From contig NZ_HG322951.1 of the NCBI RefSeq assembly GCF_000455325.1, positions 479,423-520,721 of the forward strand: a stretch of 41,299 nucleotides of DNA. The letters are read 5' to 3'. Every line of letters starts with the position of its first letter. Positions within the stretch are counted from its first letter, which is position 1. This document shows, one piece after another, positions 33,471-41,299 of this stretch. The position numbers and the translations under genes were made by a program. The DNA comes from Mycolicibacterium septicum DSM 44393 (GTDB taxonomy: Bacteria; Actinomycetota; Actinomycetes; Mycobacteriales; Mycobacteriaceae). Below the pieces are notes generated by a model. That model was not told where the DNA came from and searched no databases. It saw only the letters and a program-made list of their open reading frames with translations.

Positions 33471-33728
33471 TTACGCGTCCAGATCCTGCTCCACCAGCCC
33501 GGCCACGGTGGCCAACGCATCGGCGTCGTCGGATTCCACAGTCACTTGCGCCCCATTGCCGGCACCCAGCGTCATGATCATCAGGGCCGAACCGGCGTCT
33601 ACGGGCTCGCCGCCGTCCATGGACAGGGTGACCGGTACCCCGGCGTTCACCACTGCCTCGGCGATGATCGCGGCGGGACGGGCGTGCAGGCCGATGGCCG
33701 AACCGACGGTGACAGTCTTGCTGGGCAT
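33471..33728 (-). CDS. ptsH: phosphocarrier protein HPr
   Basis: 85 residues. The phosphorylated histidine is His15 in GLHARPA, with the regulatory-serine region (AGSALMIMTLGA, Ser47) also present. HPr takes phosphate from enzyme I (encoded by ptsI at 37612) and passes it to the EIIA domain of FruA. AAGGAG lies eight bases before the ATG. It is the last gene of the fruR-fruK-fruA-ptsH unit, 22 bp after fruA. Confidence 0.96.
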   Translation of the reverse strand: MPSKTVTVGSAIGLHARPAAIIAEAVVNAGVPVTLSMDGGEPVDAGSALMIMTLGAGNGAQVTVESDDADALATVAGLVEQDLDA

Positions 33729-33750
33729 GTTTTCTCCTTAGGTTTGTGAC

Positions 33751-35780
33751 TTAGGTGGTGGCCAGCGCCGGCGTTTCCGGCGTGGTGACGGTGGGTTTGG
33801 CGAACTGCTTGGCGGTGATGACCGCGAGAGCGGCGACGACGGTGCCCAAGGCGAGGGCGACGAGGAACCACAGCAGATTGCCGATCGCGAAGAACACGAA
33901 GATGCCGCCGTGCGGCGCCTTCAGCGTGACGTCGAACGCCATGATCAGTCCGCCGGTGACGGCGCCGCCGAGCATCATCGACGGGATCACCCGCACCGGA
34001 TCGGCAGCGGCGAAGGGGATGGCACCTTCGGAGATGAATGAAGCGCCCAGAAGCCATGCCGCACGGCCGTTCTCGCGCTCCGGCTCGGTGAATAGCCCCG
34101 GACGTAGTGTCGAGGCCAGTGCCATCGCCAGCGGCGGCACCATGCCGGCTGCCATCACCGCCGCCATGATGCGGAGCGTGGCGGGGTCGGCGACGTTGAG
34201 GCCTGCGGTGGCGAACGCGTAGGCCGCCTTGTTGACGGGCCCGCCGAGGTCGAAGCACATCATCAACCCGAGAATGACACCGAGGATGACGACGGAGGTT
34301 CCGGTCATGCCGCTGAGCCAGTTGGTCAGACCCGTGGTCAGCGCGGCCAGCGGACGCCCGAGCAGCAGGAACATCAGCAGGCCCACGATCAACGAGGCGC
34401 CCAGTGGGATCACCACGACGGGCATCAGGCCCCGGAACCACTGCGGCACCTTGAACGAACTGATCCACTGTGCGGCGAACCCGGCGATCAGACCGCCGAC
34501 GATGCCGCCGATGAACCCGCCGCCGACGAACACGGCCACCGCGCCTGCGGTGAAGCCCGGCGCGATACCCGGCCGGTCGGCGATCGCGAAGGAGATGTAG
34601 CCGGCCAGAGCGGGAACCAGGAACATGAAGGCCAGCCCGCCCAGGGTGAACAGCACCGCGCCGAGATACTGCGTCAGTCCACCGGGCGGCAGGTCGGCCA
34701 GGGTGTTGGTGACGGCGATGTGGTGGCCCAGCGAGTTCATCCCGTAGGCCAGCGGTTCCGCACCGTCCGGGGTGTTGCCGATGTCGTAGCCGGCGAAGAG
34801 GAAGCCCAGCGCGATGAGCAGACCGCCTGCCGCGACGAACGGGATCATGTAGCTCACGCCGGTGAGCAGGATCTGCCGGATCCGGGTACCCCAGCCCACG
34901 TCGCCGGCCGGAGCCGAAGAAGAAGCGGTGGCCTCGGCCGATCCGGCCACCCGGGGCGCGTTGGGATCTTTTGCGGCACTGACGGCTTCGGAGATCATGG
35001 TGTCGGGTTCGTTGATGGCGCGTTTGACGCCGGAGGCGACGACGGGCTTGCCGGCGAACCGCTGCTTGTCCTTGACCCCGACGTCCGTGGCGAAGATGAC
35101 GGCATCGGCGGCGGCGATCGTCGCCGCGGACAGCGGCGTGCTGCCGGACGAGCCCTGAGTTTCGACGGTGAACTCGACGCCGGCGGTCTCGGCCGCCTGT
35201 TTGAGCGCGTCGGCAGCCATGTAGGTGTGGGCAATACCGGTGGGGCAGGCCGTGATCGCGACGATCGACACCGCCTTGACCGGCTCGGCGACGGGTTCAG
35301 GCGCCGGGGCGGGGGAGCGGCGGGCGCCGGGTTCACGACACCGTCGACGAGCGCCACCACCTCATCGACGCTGGCGGCCTCGCGCAGTGACGCCACAAAG
35401 TCCTTGCGAACCAGCGCTCGAGCCAGGCTGGACAGCAGCTTCATATGCTCGGCCCCACCGGATTCCGGCGCGGCGATCAAGAACACCAGATCGGCCGGGC
35501 CGTCCGGGGCGCCGAAGTCGACCTTGGGGGAGAGTCGGGCGAAGCCGATCGTCGGGGTGTCGACGTACGGCGAGCGGCAGTGGGGAATCGCGATGCCGCC
35601 GGGAAGCCCGGTGGCGGACTGGGCCTCACGTGCCATCGCCGCGCCCACCAGGCCGTCGGTGTCGCTGGTGCGGCCCGCCTCCGCGAGTGCGCCCACGAGA
35701 CGGGTGATGACGGCTTCCTTGTCACCGCCCGCGTCGACATCGAGCAGGACCAGACCGGGGGTGATGATCGGTTGGGTCAT
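33751..35780 (-). pseudogene. fruA: fructose PTS permease EIIABC (FruA), frameshifted in the A-B linker
   Basis: Reading from the ATG at 35780, the EIIA domain is complete, with its phosphorylated His67 (GIAIPHCRS), up to about residue 155. At the G-run GGGGCGGGGG on the plus strand (35306-35315) the frame is lost. The EIIB domain (AITACPTGIAHTYM, active Cys) and the multi-helix EIIC domain continue in another frame to 33751. Adding a single base in the run restores one ~676-codon EIIABC with an Ala/Pro linker. No other damage is visible, so this is either a recent mutation or a homopolymer sequencing error; if the latter, the gene is intact. It imports fructose as fructose-1-phosphate. Its start overlaps the fruK stop (ATGA). 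Confidence 0.88.
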
Positions 35781-36745
35781 AGTGGCACCTTCACGGGGTG
35801 GGTACGGACAGCGTCGAGGTCGAGTTGGGCGGGGCCGGGCAGGGCCGAACCGGGCAGCGCCGCGGCGGCACTGCCGTAGGCGACGGCCATCTGCAGTCGT
35901 TGCGGGGCTTCGGCGCCGGCGACGGCGGCGCGCACGTAGCCGGCCAACGAGGCATCGCCCGCACCGACGGTGCTGCGCGGAACGATCGGCGGTGGCATGG
36001 ACAGCCAGGCACCCGAACGGTTCACCAGCACCGCGCCGGCAGCGCCGAGCGTGGCCAGCACCGTGCCGACACCGCGTGAGACGAGCGCGTCGGCGGCGGC
36101 CACCACCGGCGAGAGGTCTCCTTGGGCGGCAGCGTCGTCCAGGGCAGCGGCCGGAACGCCGGCCAGGTCGGCCAACTCCTCGGCATTGGGCTTGATCAGA
36201 TCGGGCGCGGCCACCTGGAACCCGGCCGCCAGCGCGGCCAGCGGCGCCTCGGAGGTATCGACGGCCACTCGGCAGCCGAGCGGCGCCAGCAGCGACACCA
36301 CCTGCGCGTACCAGTCATCCGGGATCCCGGGCGGCAGCGACCCGGACAGCACCACCCAGGACGCTTCCTGCGCCTTGGCCAGCACGCAGCGGGTCAGCGC
36401 CTCCAGCGCGTCAGCATCCACGACGGCGCCACGTTCGTTGAGTTTGGTTGTGGTGCCGTCGGATTCGGTGATGGCCAGGTTGGTACGGACGGGCTCTGCG
36501 ATCGGAACGTTGGTGAACCGCACACCAAGCGTCAGCAGAGCGCCGAGCAGAGGATCAGCGTCAGAGGCGGGCAACACGGCCTCGGCGGCCACGTCGGCCA
36601 AGGTCAGGGCGCGGGCCACGTTGATGCCCTTGCCGCCGGGTTCGACGGTGACGGAGTTGACGCGCTGCACGGCTCCGCGCGTCAACGGCGATCCCAAGGT
36701 GACGGTGCGGTCCAGGCTGGGGTTCGGGGTGACGGTGATGATCAT
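35777..36745 (-). CDS. fruK: 1-phosphofructokinase
   Basis: 322 residues of the PfkB family. The substrate-side motif GGKGINVARAL (38-48) and the catalytic GAGDASLAGY (Asp264) are intact, and the N-terminus (TPNPSLDRT) matches FruK. It turns fructose-1-phosphate, made by FruA, into fructose-1,6-bisphosphate. Both ends overlap neighbours by ATGA (fruR upstream, fruA downstream), so translation is coupled. Confidence 0.95.
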   Translation of the reverse strand: MIITVTPNPSLDRTVTLGSPLTRGAVQRVNSVTVEPGGKGINVARALTLADVAAEAVLPASDADPLLGALLTLGVRFTNVPIAEPVRTNLAITESDGTTTKLNERGAVVDADALEALTRCVLAKAQEASWVVLSGSLPPGIPDDWYAQVVSLLAPLGCRVAVDTSEAPLAALAAGFQVAAPDLIKPNAEELADLAGVPAAALDDAAAQGDLSPVVAAADALVSRGVGTVLATLGAAGAVLVNRSGAWLSMPPPIVPRSTVGAGDASLAGYVRAAVAGAEAPQRLQMAVAYGSAAAALPGSALPGPAQLDLDAVRTHPVKVPL

Positions 36746-37509
36746 GCGATCACGACCTCGACGCCGTGCCCGGTGAGCAGTGCGCGGTCGGCATCCGAGA
36801 TCTCGTCGTCGGTGATCAGGGTGTCCACACTGTCGATGGGGGCGAAGCTGACGAAGTCCTCTTCGCCGACCTTCGATGAGTCGGCAACCACCACAACGTA
36901 ATTCGCCGCCTGCACCATGGCCCGCTTGACGGCCGCTTCCTCGGTGTCCGGGGTGGACAGTCCGTGCCGCGCGCTGAGGGCGTTGGTGCCGATGAACGCG
37001 ATGTCCACCCGCAGGGTTTCGAGGACGCGCAGCACCTGCTCGCCGACGGCGGCCTGGGTGAGGCCGCGGACCCGTCCGCCGAGCAACTGCAGGGTGACGG
37101 TCGGGACCGTGGCGAGCAGGCCGGCGATCGGCACCGAGTTGGTCACCACGGTGAGCTCACGGTCCGTCGGCAACTGGGAGGCGACGCGGGCTGTGGTCGT
37201 CCCGGCGTCGAGCAGGACGCTGGCACCGCTGAGGGGGAAGAAGTCGACAGCGGCCGCGGCGATGGCATCTTTCTGCGCGGCCCGGGTGGTGTCGCGTTCG
37301 CCGACGCCGGCTTCGACGAGGTGCAGTGTCCGGGTGGGCACGGCCCCGCCGTGCACGCGGCGCACCACACCGGCTTTGTCGAGCACGGCGAGATCGCGGC
37401 GGACGGTCTCCGTGGTGACGTCGTACGTCTGCGCCAGTTCGGCGACCGAGGCGCGGCCCCTGCTCATGACCAGCGCGGCGATGGCCTGCTGGCGCTCCTC
37501 GGCGTACAT
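36742..37509 (-). CDS. fruR: DeoR-family regulator of the fructose PTS
   Basis: 255 residues from the ATG at 37509 (GGAGG upstream); an earlier ATG at 37533 is less well placed. The N-terminal DeoR helix-turn-helix (ASVAELAQTYDVTTETVRRD, about 22-41) is followed by a sugar-phosphate-sensing domain (LDAGTTTARVA, FIGTNALSARHGLSTPD). Expected effector is fructose-1-phosphate. It is first in its operon and divergent from ptsI, so it most likely controls both sides through the palindrome at 37576-37589. Confidence 0.92.
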   Translation of the reverse strand: MYAEERQQAIAALVMSRGRASVAELAQTYDVTTETVRRDLAVLDKAGVVRRVHGGAVPTRTLHLVEAGVGERDTTRAAQKDAIAAAAVDFFPLSGASVLLDAGTTTARVASQLPTDRELTVVTNSVPIAGLLATVPTVTLQLLGGRVRGLTQAAVGEQVLRVLETLRVDIAFIGTNALSARHGLSTPDTEEAAVKRAMVQAANYVVVVADSSKVGEEDFVSFAPIDSVDTLITDDEISDADRALLTGHGVEVVIA

Positions 37510-37575
37510 GAGCCTCCGTTTGTGTGGGTTCAAGCCCGTTCGAATGTTGGTAAATGTTGTTTTACGCTTGACTGT

Positions 37576-37604
37576 GTTGACTTGTCAACGCTTTCTTGTA
37601 ATCT
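37576..37604 (+). promoter_or_regulatory. ptsI promoter with overlapping palindromic operator
   Basis: TTGACT (37577-37582) and TAATCT (37599-37604), spaced 16 bp, form a good plus-strand promoter. The -35 lies in the palindrome GTTGAC-TT-GTCAAC (37576-37589). The minus strand of the palindrome also supplies TTGACA, a -35 for fruR with TAAAAC about 18 bp on. Only 7 bases separate the -10 from the ptsI ATG, so the ptsI message is predicted to be leaderless. Confidence 0.65.
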
Positions 37605-37611
37605 GTCTCAC

Positions 37612-39294
37612 ATGGGCACTACATCATCGGTTGCGTCACCCACTGTCTTGCGCGGGGTTCCGGTGGTTCCGGGTGTGCAGTACGCACCTGTGATCCGGGT
37701 CAGCAGGCTGCCGGAGATCCAGGTCCCCGCCGGTGACATCGACGAGGCGGACCGGTCGGCCGAGGCGGGGCGTTTCGCGGCCGCGGTGACGGAGGTCGCC
37801 ACTCGGCTGCGCGACCGGGCCGCGCACGCCACGGGTGCGGCCTCGGAGGTGCTCGCCGCGACCGCGACGCTGGCCCAGGACCGCGCCTGGATAGGTGCCG
37901 CTGACAAAAGGATTGCCGCGGGTGCCCCGGCGGTTCGCGCCGTGTCGGAGGCCGTCGATCAGTTCGTGGACCTGTTCACACAGCTCGGCGGGCTGATGGC
38001 CGAACGTGTCACCGATCTGCGCGACATCCGCGACCGGGTCGTCGCCGAGCTGTCCGGACTCCCGGAACCCGGTGTGCCGCTGCCGGATATCCCGTCCATC
38101 CTGTTCGCCGAGGACTTGGCCCCGGCCGACACCGCGGGGCTGGATCCGCAGTTGGTGGTCGGGCTGGCCACCACGCTGGGTGGGCCGACCAGCCACACCG
38201 CGATCATCGCCCGTCAGCTGGGAATTCCGTGCGTCGTCGCGGTGAGCGGGCTCGATTCGGTTACCGCCGGTGCGATGGTGCTGCTCGACGGCACCGCGGG
38301 CACGGTGACCACCGATCCGGACGCCACGGCTGCGGCCGCAGCCGTGGCCGCCGCTCAACGCAACGCCCTGGCCGCCCGGCAGTGGACCGGACCGGGTGCG
38401 ACGGCCGACGGCCACACCATCGCGATCCTGGCCAATGTCCAGGACGGCGCGGCCGCCAAGGCGGCACGCGAAACCCCTGCCGAAGGCGTAGGGCTGTTCC
38501 GCACCGAGCTGTGCTTCCTCAATCGCGACACCGAGCCGACCGTCGAGGAACAGGCGACGATCTACGGCGAGGTGCTGGAGGCGTATGCCGGGCGCAAGGT
38601 GGTGGTCCGCACCCTCGACGCGGGCTCGGACAAGCCCCTGAAGTTCGCGGGTCACCCCGACGAGGCCAACCCGGCGCTCGGTGTCCGCGGCATCCGGATC
38701 GCCGAGGGCAATCCAGGCCTGCTGGCCCACCAGCTCGAAGCGGTGGCGGCTGCGGGCGAGGCCACCGGAAACCCGCCGTGGGTGATGGCGCCCATGATCG
38801 CCACCGCTGCAGAGGCGAAAAGCTTTGCCGCCAAGGCGCGTTCGTACGGGCTCACGCCCGGCGTGATGATCGAGGTGCCCGCCGCGGCGCTGCTGGCCGA
38901 CAAGATTCTCGATCACGTCGACTTTCTGTCGATCGGCACCAACGACCTCGCGCAGTACACGATGGCCGCCGACCGGATGTCGGCCGACCTGGCCGCCCTC
39001 ACCGACCCGTGGCAGCCCGCGGTGCTGGCCCTGGTGGAGATGGCCGCCCGAGCCGGAGCGGCCGCGGGCAAGCCGGTCGGGGTGTGCGGTGAGGCCGCGG
39101 CCGATCCATTGTTGGCCGCCGTGTTGGTGGGCCTGGGTGTGACGTCGCTGTCGATGGCGCCGGCGGCCATCGCCGCGGTGGGTTCGCGGATCGCGCAGGT
39201 GACGCTGCAGCAGTGCCGCGCCGCCGCGGAGGCGGTCCTGGCCACGGGCTCCGCCGCGGAGGCCCGCGAGGCCGCGCTGGCCCGGCTGTCCTGA
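37612..39294 (+). CDS. ptsI: phosphoenolpyruvate-protein phosphotransferase (enzyme I)
   Basis: 561 residues from the ATG at 37612; the open frame extends upstream into fruR but without EI sequence. The phosphorylated histidine is His195 in GGPTSHTAIIARQLGIP. The PEP-binding barrel follows, with LFRTELCFLN, GVRGIRIAEGNPGLL, SIGTNDLAQYTMAADRMS and the active Cys492 (VCGEAAADP). It starts the PTS phosphorelay to HPr and FruA. No Shine-Dalgarno is seen, in line with a leaderless transcript. Slightly shorter than typical EI (about 575). Confidence 0.96.
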   Translation: MGTTSSVASPTVLRGVPVVPGVQYAPVIRVSRLPEIQVPAGDIDEADRSAEAGRFAAAVTEVATRLRDRAAHATGAASEVLAATATLAQDRAWIGAADKRIAAGAPAVRAVSEAVDQFVDLFTQLGGLMAERVTDLRDIRDRVVAELSGLPEPGVPLPDIPSILFAEDLAPADTAGLDPQLVVGLATTLGGPTSHTAIIARQLGIPCVVAVSGLDSVTAGAMVLLDGTAGTVTTDPDATAAAAAVAAAQRNALAARQWTGPGATADGHTIAILANVQDGAAAKAARETPAEGVGLFRTELCFLNRDTEPTVEEQATIYGEVLEAYAGRKVVVRTLDAGSDKPLKFAGHPDEANPALGVRGIRIAEGNPGLLAHQLEAVAAAGEATGNPPWVMAPMIATAAEAKSFAAKARSYGLTPGVMIEVPAAALLADKILDHVDFLSIGTNDLAQYTMAADRMSADLAALTDPWQPAVLALVEMAARAGAAAGKPVGVCGEAAADPLLAAVLVGLGVTSLSMAPAAIAAVGSRIAQVTLQQCRAAAEAVLATGSAAEAREAALARLS

Positions 39295-39317
39295 CTGCGC
39301 AAACACCTCACGGGAAT

Positions 39318-39341
39318 AATCGGACCGCAGTCCGGTTATAG
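39318..39341 (+). promoter_or_regulatory. palindrome and -10-like element upstream of pirin
   Basis: AATCGGAC-CGCA-GTCCGGTT (39318-39337) is an 8-bp inverted repeat with one mismatch, overlapping TTATAG (39336-39341), a possible -10. It lies about 35-58 bp before the pirin ATG. It suits an operator for a dimeric repressor, identity unknown. Confidence 0.5.
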
Positions 39342-39375
39342 CTGGCATCAGGCTTACACAATCAGGAGGTAGGAG

Positions 39376-40350
39376 ATGCCAGCCATCACCGCAGACACCT
39401 TGACCCTGCCCCGTATCGCGGCAGCTCAGGCGTCGGACACCGAACGCCCGGTCCGTTCGATCACGACCGGCCCGCGCGGATACGAAGGCGAGGGATTCCC
39501 CGTCGTGCGCGCATTCGGTGGAGTCAGCGCCGCAGACCTCGACCCGTTCGTCCACATGGACCAGATGGGTGAGGTGGAATACCAGCCCGGCGAACCGCGG
39601 GGCACCGATTGGCACCCGCACCGCGGGTTCGAAACCGTCACCTACATGATCGACGGCCGCTTCGCCCATCAGGATTCACATGGCGGCGGCGGTCTGATCA
39701 CCGACGGCGCCACTCAGTGGATGACGGCCGGGTCCGGCATCCTGCACATCGAGACGCCGCCGGCCGAACTGGTCGAGAACGGCGGCACCTTCCATGGCAT
39801 CCAGCTGTGGGTGAACCTGCCCAAGAAGGACAAGTTCGCGACGCCGCGCTACCAGGCCATCGAGGGCCCCGACGCCAAGCTGCTGTCCTCGCAGGACGGC
39901 GGCGCCCTGGTCCGGATCATCGCCGGCGAGATCGACGGTGCGCAGGGCCCGGGCAGCACGCACACCCCGATCACCATGGCGCACGCCACGATCGAATCGG
40001 GCGCGCAGCTCAACCTGCCGTGGAACCGCGACTTCAACGCACTGGTGTACGTACTGAGTGGACGCGGCAGCGTCGGCCCGGTCGGGCACCCGATCCATCA
40101 GGGTCAACTCGCAGTACTGGGCCCCGGCGACCGGATCACGGTCTCTGCCGAGGGAACTCAGGACTCGAACCGGCCCGCGATGGAGGTTCTGCTGCTGGGC
40201 GGCAAGCCGATTCGGGAGCCGGTCTTCCACTACGGCCCGTTCGTGATGAACTCGAAGTCCGAGCTCATCCAGGCGCTGGAGGACTACCAGGCGGGCAAGT
40301 TCGGCCAGATCCCACCGAATGCGCTGATGCCGCACCGGCCCCTGAGCTGA
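39376..40350 (+). CDS. pirin family protein
   Basis: 324 residues, full-length bicupin. Metal ligands by family pattern are His80 and His82 (DWHPHRGFETVTY), His124 and Glu126 (AGSGILHIE). The C-terminal cupin contains FHGIQLWVNLPKKDK and LVYVLSGRGSVGP. AGGAGG lies seven bases before the ATG. It lies 81 bp after ptsI with its own palindrome, so it is probably a separate unit. Function could be quercetin-dioxygenase-like or regulatory. It differs in detail from the pirin at 1-529. Confidence 0.92.
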   Translation: MPAITADTLTLPRIAAAQASDTERPVRSITTGPRGYEGEGFPVVRAFGGVSAADLDPFVHMDQMGEVEYQPGEPRGTDWHPHRGFETVTYMIDGRFAHQDSHGGGGLITDGATQWMTAGSGILHIETPPAELVENGGTFHGIQLWVNLPKKDKFATPRYQAIEGPDAKLLSSQDGGALVRIIAGEIDGAQGPGSTHTPITMAHATIESGAQLNLPWNRDFNALVYVLSGRGSVGPVGHPIHQGQLAVLGPGDRITVSAEGTQDSNRPAMEVLLLGGKPIREPVFHYGPFVMNSKSELIQALEDYQAGKFGQIPPNALMPHRPLS

Positions 40351-40354
40351 TCGG

Positions 40355-41299
40355 CTAACCCACCGACTCGGCGGGCTGCGGGTACAACAACTCCAGCTCG
40401 CCGAGATGTGCGGCAGCGGCGACAAGAGGGAGAGCCGCCGAAACGGCCAGATCCGTTCCGGCGGCTTCAGCACGCAACGACACCACGAAGCTCTCCCCGA
40501 TCGGCACCAGTACCGCGGTGGCGTCGTCGCCGGTGAGCCGGGCGCAGATGGCCGCGGCGTGTTCCTCGATCACTTCGCGCGTGCGGGCGTAGACACCGAG
40601 CGGCGGGGGCACGACGTCGGCGATGAGCTCGGCCGCGGCCCGCACCCGGTTGGCCCGGTTGGCCGCGCGTACGACCGGGGCTCGTTGGTCGCTGGGCCCG
40701 CCGTTCTCCGAAAGATATTGACGGACAGCATCATCGAGGGTTCGGGATGCGGAAAGCGCGTCGTGGCCCAGAGCGACGACGCGGTCGGTGGCCTGCTCGG
40801 AGGCGCCCCGGGTCACGCGGAGAACGGCGTGCTTCAGGAACTGTGCACCCACCGCGCGGGCCTGGTCGATCGCCTTCGACACCGACGCCGTCGCGCCGCG
40901 CGGCCACAACAGCAGCGACACCACGATCCCGACCATCGCGCCGACCACGACGTCCTCGACCCGGACCAGCCCGACGCGCCATCCCGTCGGCACGATCAGG
41001 TTGAAGTTGATCAGCACCATCATGGTGAAGGCCGCCTGCCCGGCGATGAACGATCCGACCTCGGGCACATAGGCGGACCCGAATGCTACGAGCGGCAACA
41101 GGATCCACAACACCACGGGGTCCACCCCGACGAACTCGATGAGCACCGCACCCAGCACGAACCCGATCGCGGTGCCGGCCACGGCCCGCAACACGCGCGT
41201 CCCGGTGGTCAGGGCGCTGCTGCGCAGCACCGACATCGCGCCGAGTACAACCCAGAAGCCGTGCTGCACCGGAAACACGTGGGTGACGGCGACCGCGAG
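40355..41299 (-). CDS. FUSC-family membrane protein (C-terminal part, cut by window edge)
   Basis: The frame is open to the right edge, so the N-terminus is missing; 314 codons plus stop are seen. The visible part starts inside a FUSC_2-type membrane domain (HGFWVVLGAMSVLRSSALTT then RVLRAVAGTAIGFVLGAVL), with about five membrane helices ending at SLLLWPRGA. A cytosolic helical domain of about 190 residues follows. Related proteins (fusaric acid resistance/YccC type) are thought to act as exporters or gating proteins for aromatic acids. It converges on the pirin gene, with stops 4 bp apart. Confidence 0.85.
   Translation of the reverse strand, partial: LAVAVTHVFPVQHGFWVVLGAMSVLRSSALTTGTRVLRAVAGTAIGFVLGAVLIEFVGVDPVVLWILLPLVAFGSAYVPEVGSFIAGQAAFTMMVLINFNLIVPTGWRVGLVRVEDVVVGAMVGIVVSLLLWPRGATASVSKAIDQARAVGAQFLKHAVLRVTRGASEQATDRVVALGHDALSASRTLDDAVRQYLSENGGPSDQRAPVVRAANRANRVRAAAELIADVVPPPLGVYARTREVIEEHAAAICARLTGDDATAVLVPIGESFVVSLRAEAAGTDLAVSAALPLVAAAAHLGELELLYPQPAESVG

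Noticed and set aside
36964..37611. 216-codon upstream extension of ptsI
   Set aside because: Runs antisense through fruR and across the divergent promoter; enzyme I homology begins at the ATG at 37612.

Overview
This window is high-GC actinobacterial DNA from a fast-growing mycobacterium (Mycolicibacterium, M. smegmatis-like). It holds a complete ESX-1 type VII secretion locus: whiB6, espE-espF-espG1-espH, eccA1-eccB1-eccCa1-eccCb1, PE35-PPE68-esxB-esxA, espI, eccD1, an espJ-like gene, espK, espB, espL, eccE1 and mycP1. A fructose phosphotransferase (PTS) cluster follows, as I recall it does in M. smegmatis. The genus call rests on gene order and protein features read by eye, not on a database search.

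Layout. 1-2537: a pirin cut by the window edge, a small DivIVA-domain protein, the iron-sulfur regulator WhiB6, and a two-HTH XRE-type protein, with an AT-rich, repeat-bearing gap between whiB6 and the XRE gene. 2548-4050: an EspI-like MinD/ParA ATPase on the minus strand. 4442-20575: the main ESX-1 operon on the plus strand, with short gaps and several overlapping start/stop codons. 20948-25491: a lower-GC block with a possible 84-residue ORF, the espJ-like gene, a membrane protein with a tandemly duplicated cysteine domain, and espK. 25720-27279: espB on the plus strand, converging on the minus-strand unit mycP1-eccE1-espL (30567-27436) with two strong hairpins in between. 31012-33377: an accessory island of two divergent ESX-substrate-like genes that share an almost identical 3' end, plus two overlapping paralogous single-pass membrane proteins. 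33471-39294: fruR-fruK-fruA-ptsH (minus) divergent from ptsI (plus). 39376-41299: a second pirin and the C-terminal part of an FUSC-family membrane protein.

How it works together. EccB1, EccCa1/Cb1, EccD1 and EccE1 form the membrane secretion machine. MycP1 is its periplasmic protease, EccA1 and EspG1 are cytosolic ATPase and chaperone, and EsxA/EsxB, PE35/PPE68, EspE, EspF, EspJ, EspK and EspB are the substrates or substrate-like partners. WhiB6 is the expected activator. In M. smegmatis the genes between eccD1 and mycP1 include the mating-identity genes of distributive conjugal transfer, so the divergent, lower-GC genes here are plausible strain-specificity factors.

Most unusual points: (1) a 149-bp, about 93% identical inverted repeat that forms the 3' ends of two unrelated divergent substrate-like genes; (2) a membrane protein with an exactly spaced internal Cys...Cys duplication between espJ and espK; (3) a paralogous single-TM pair beside the substrate pair; (4) a frameshift in a G-run between the EIIA and EIIB domains of fruA; (5) an EsxB whose WXG tryptophan is methionine.
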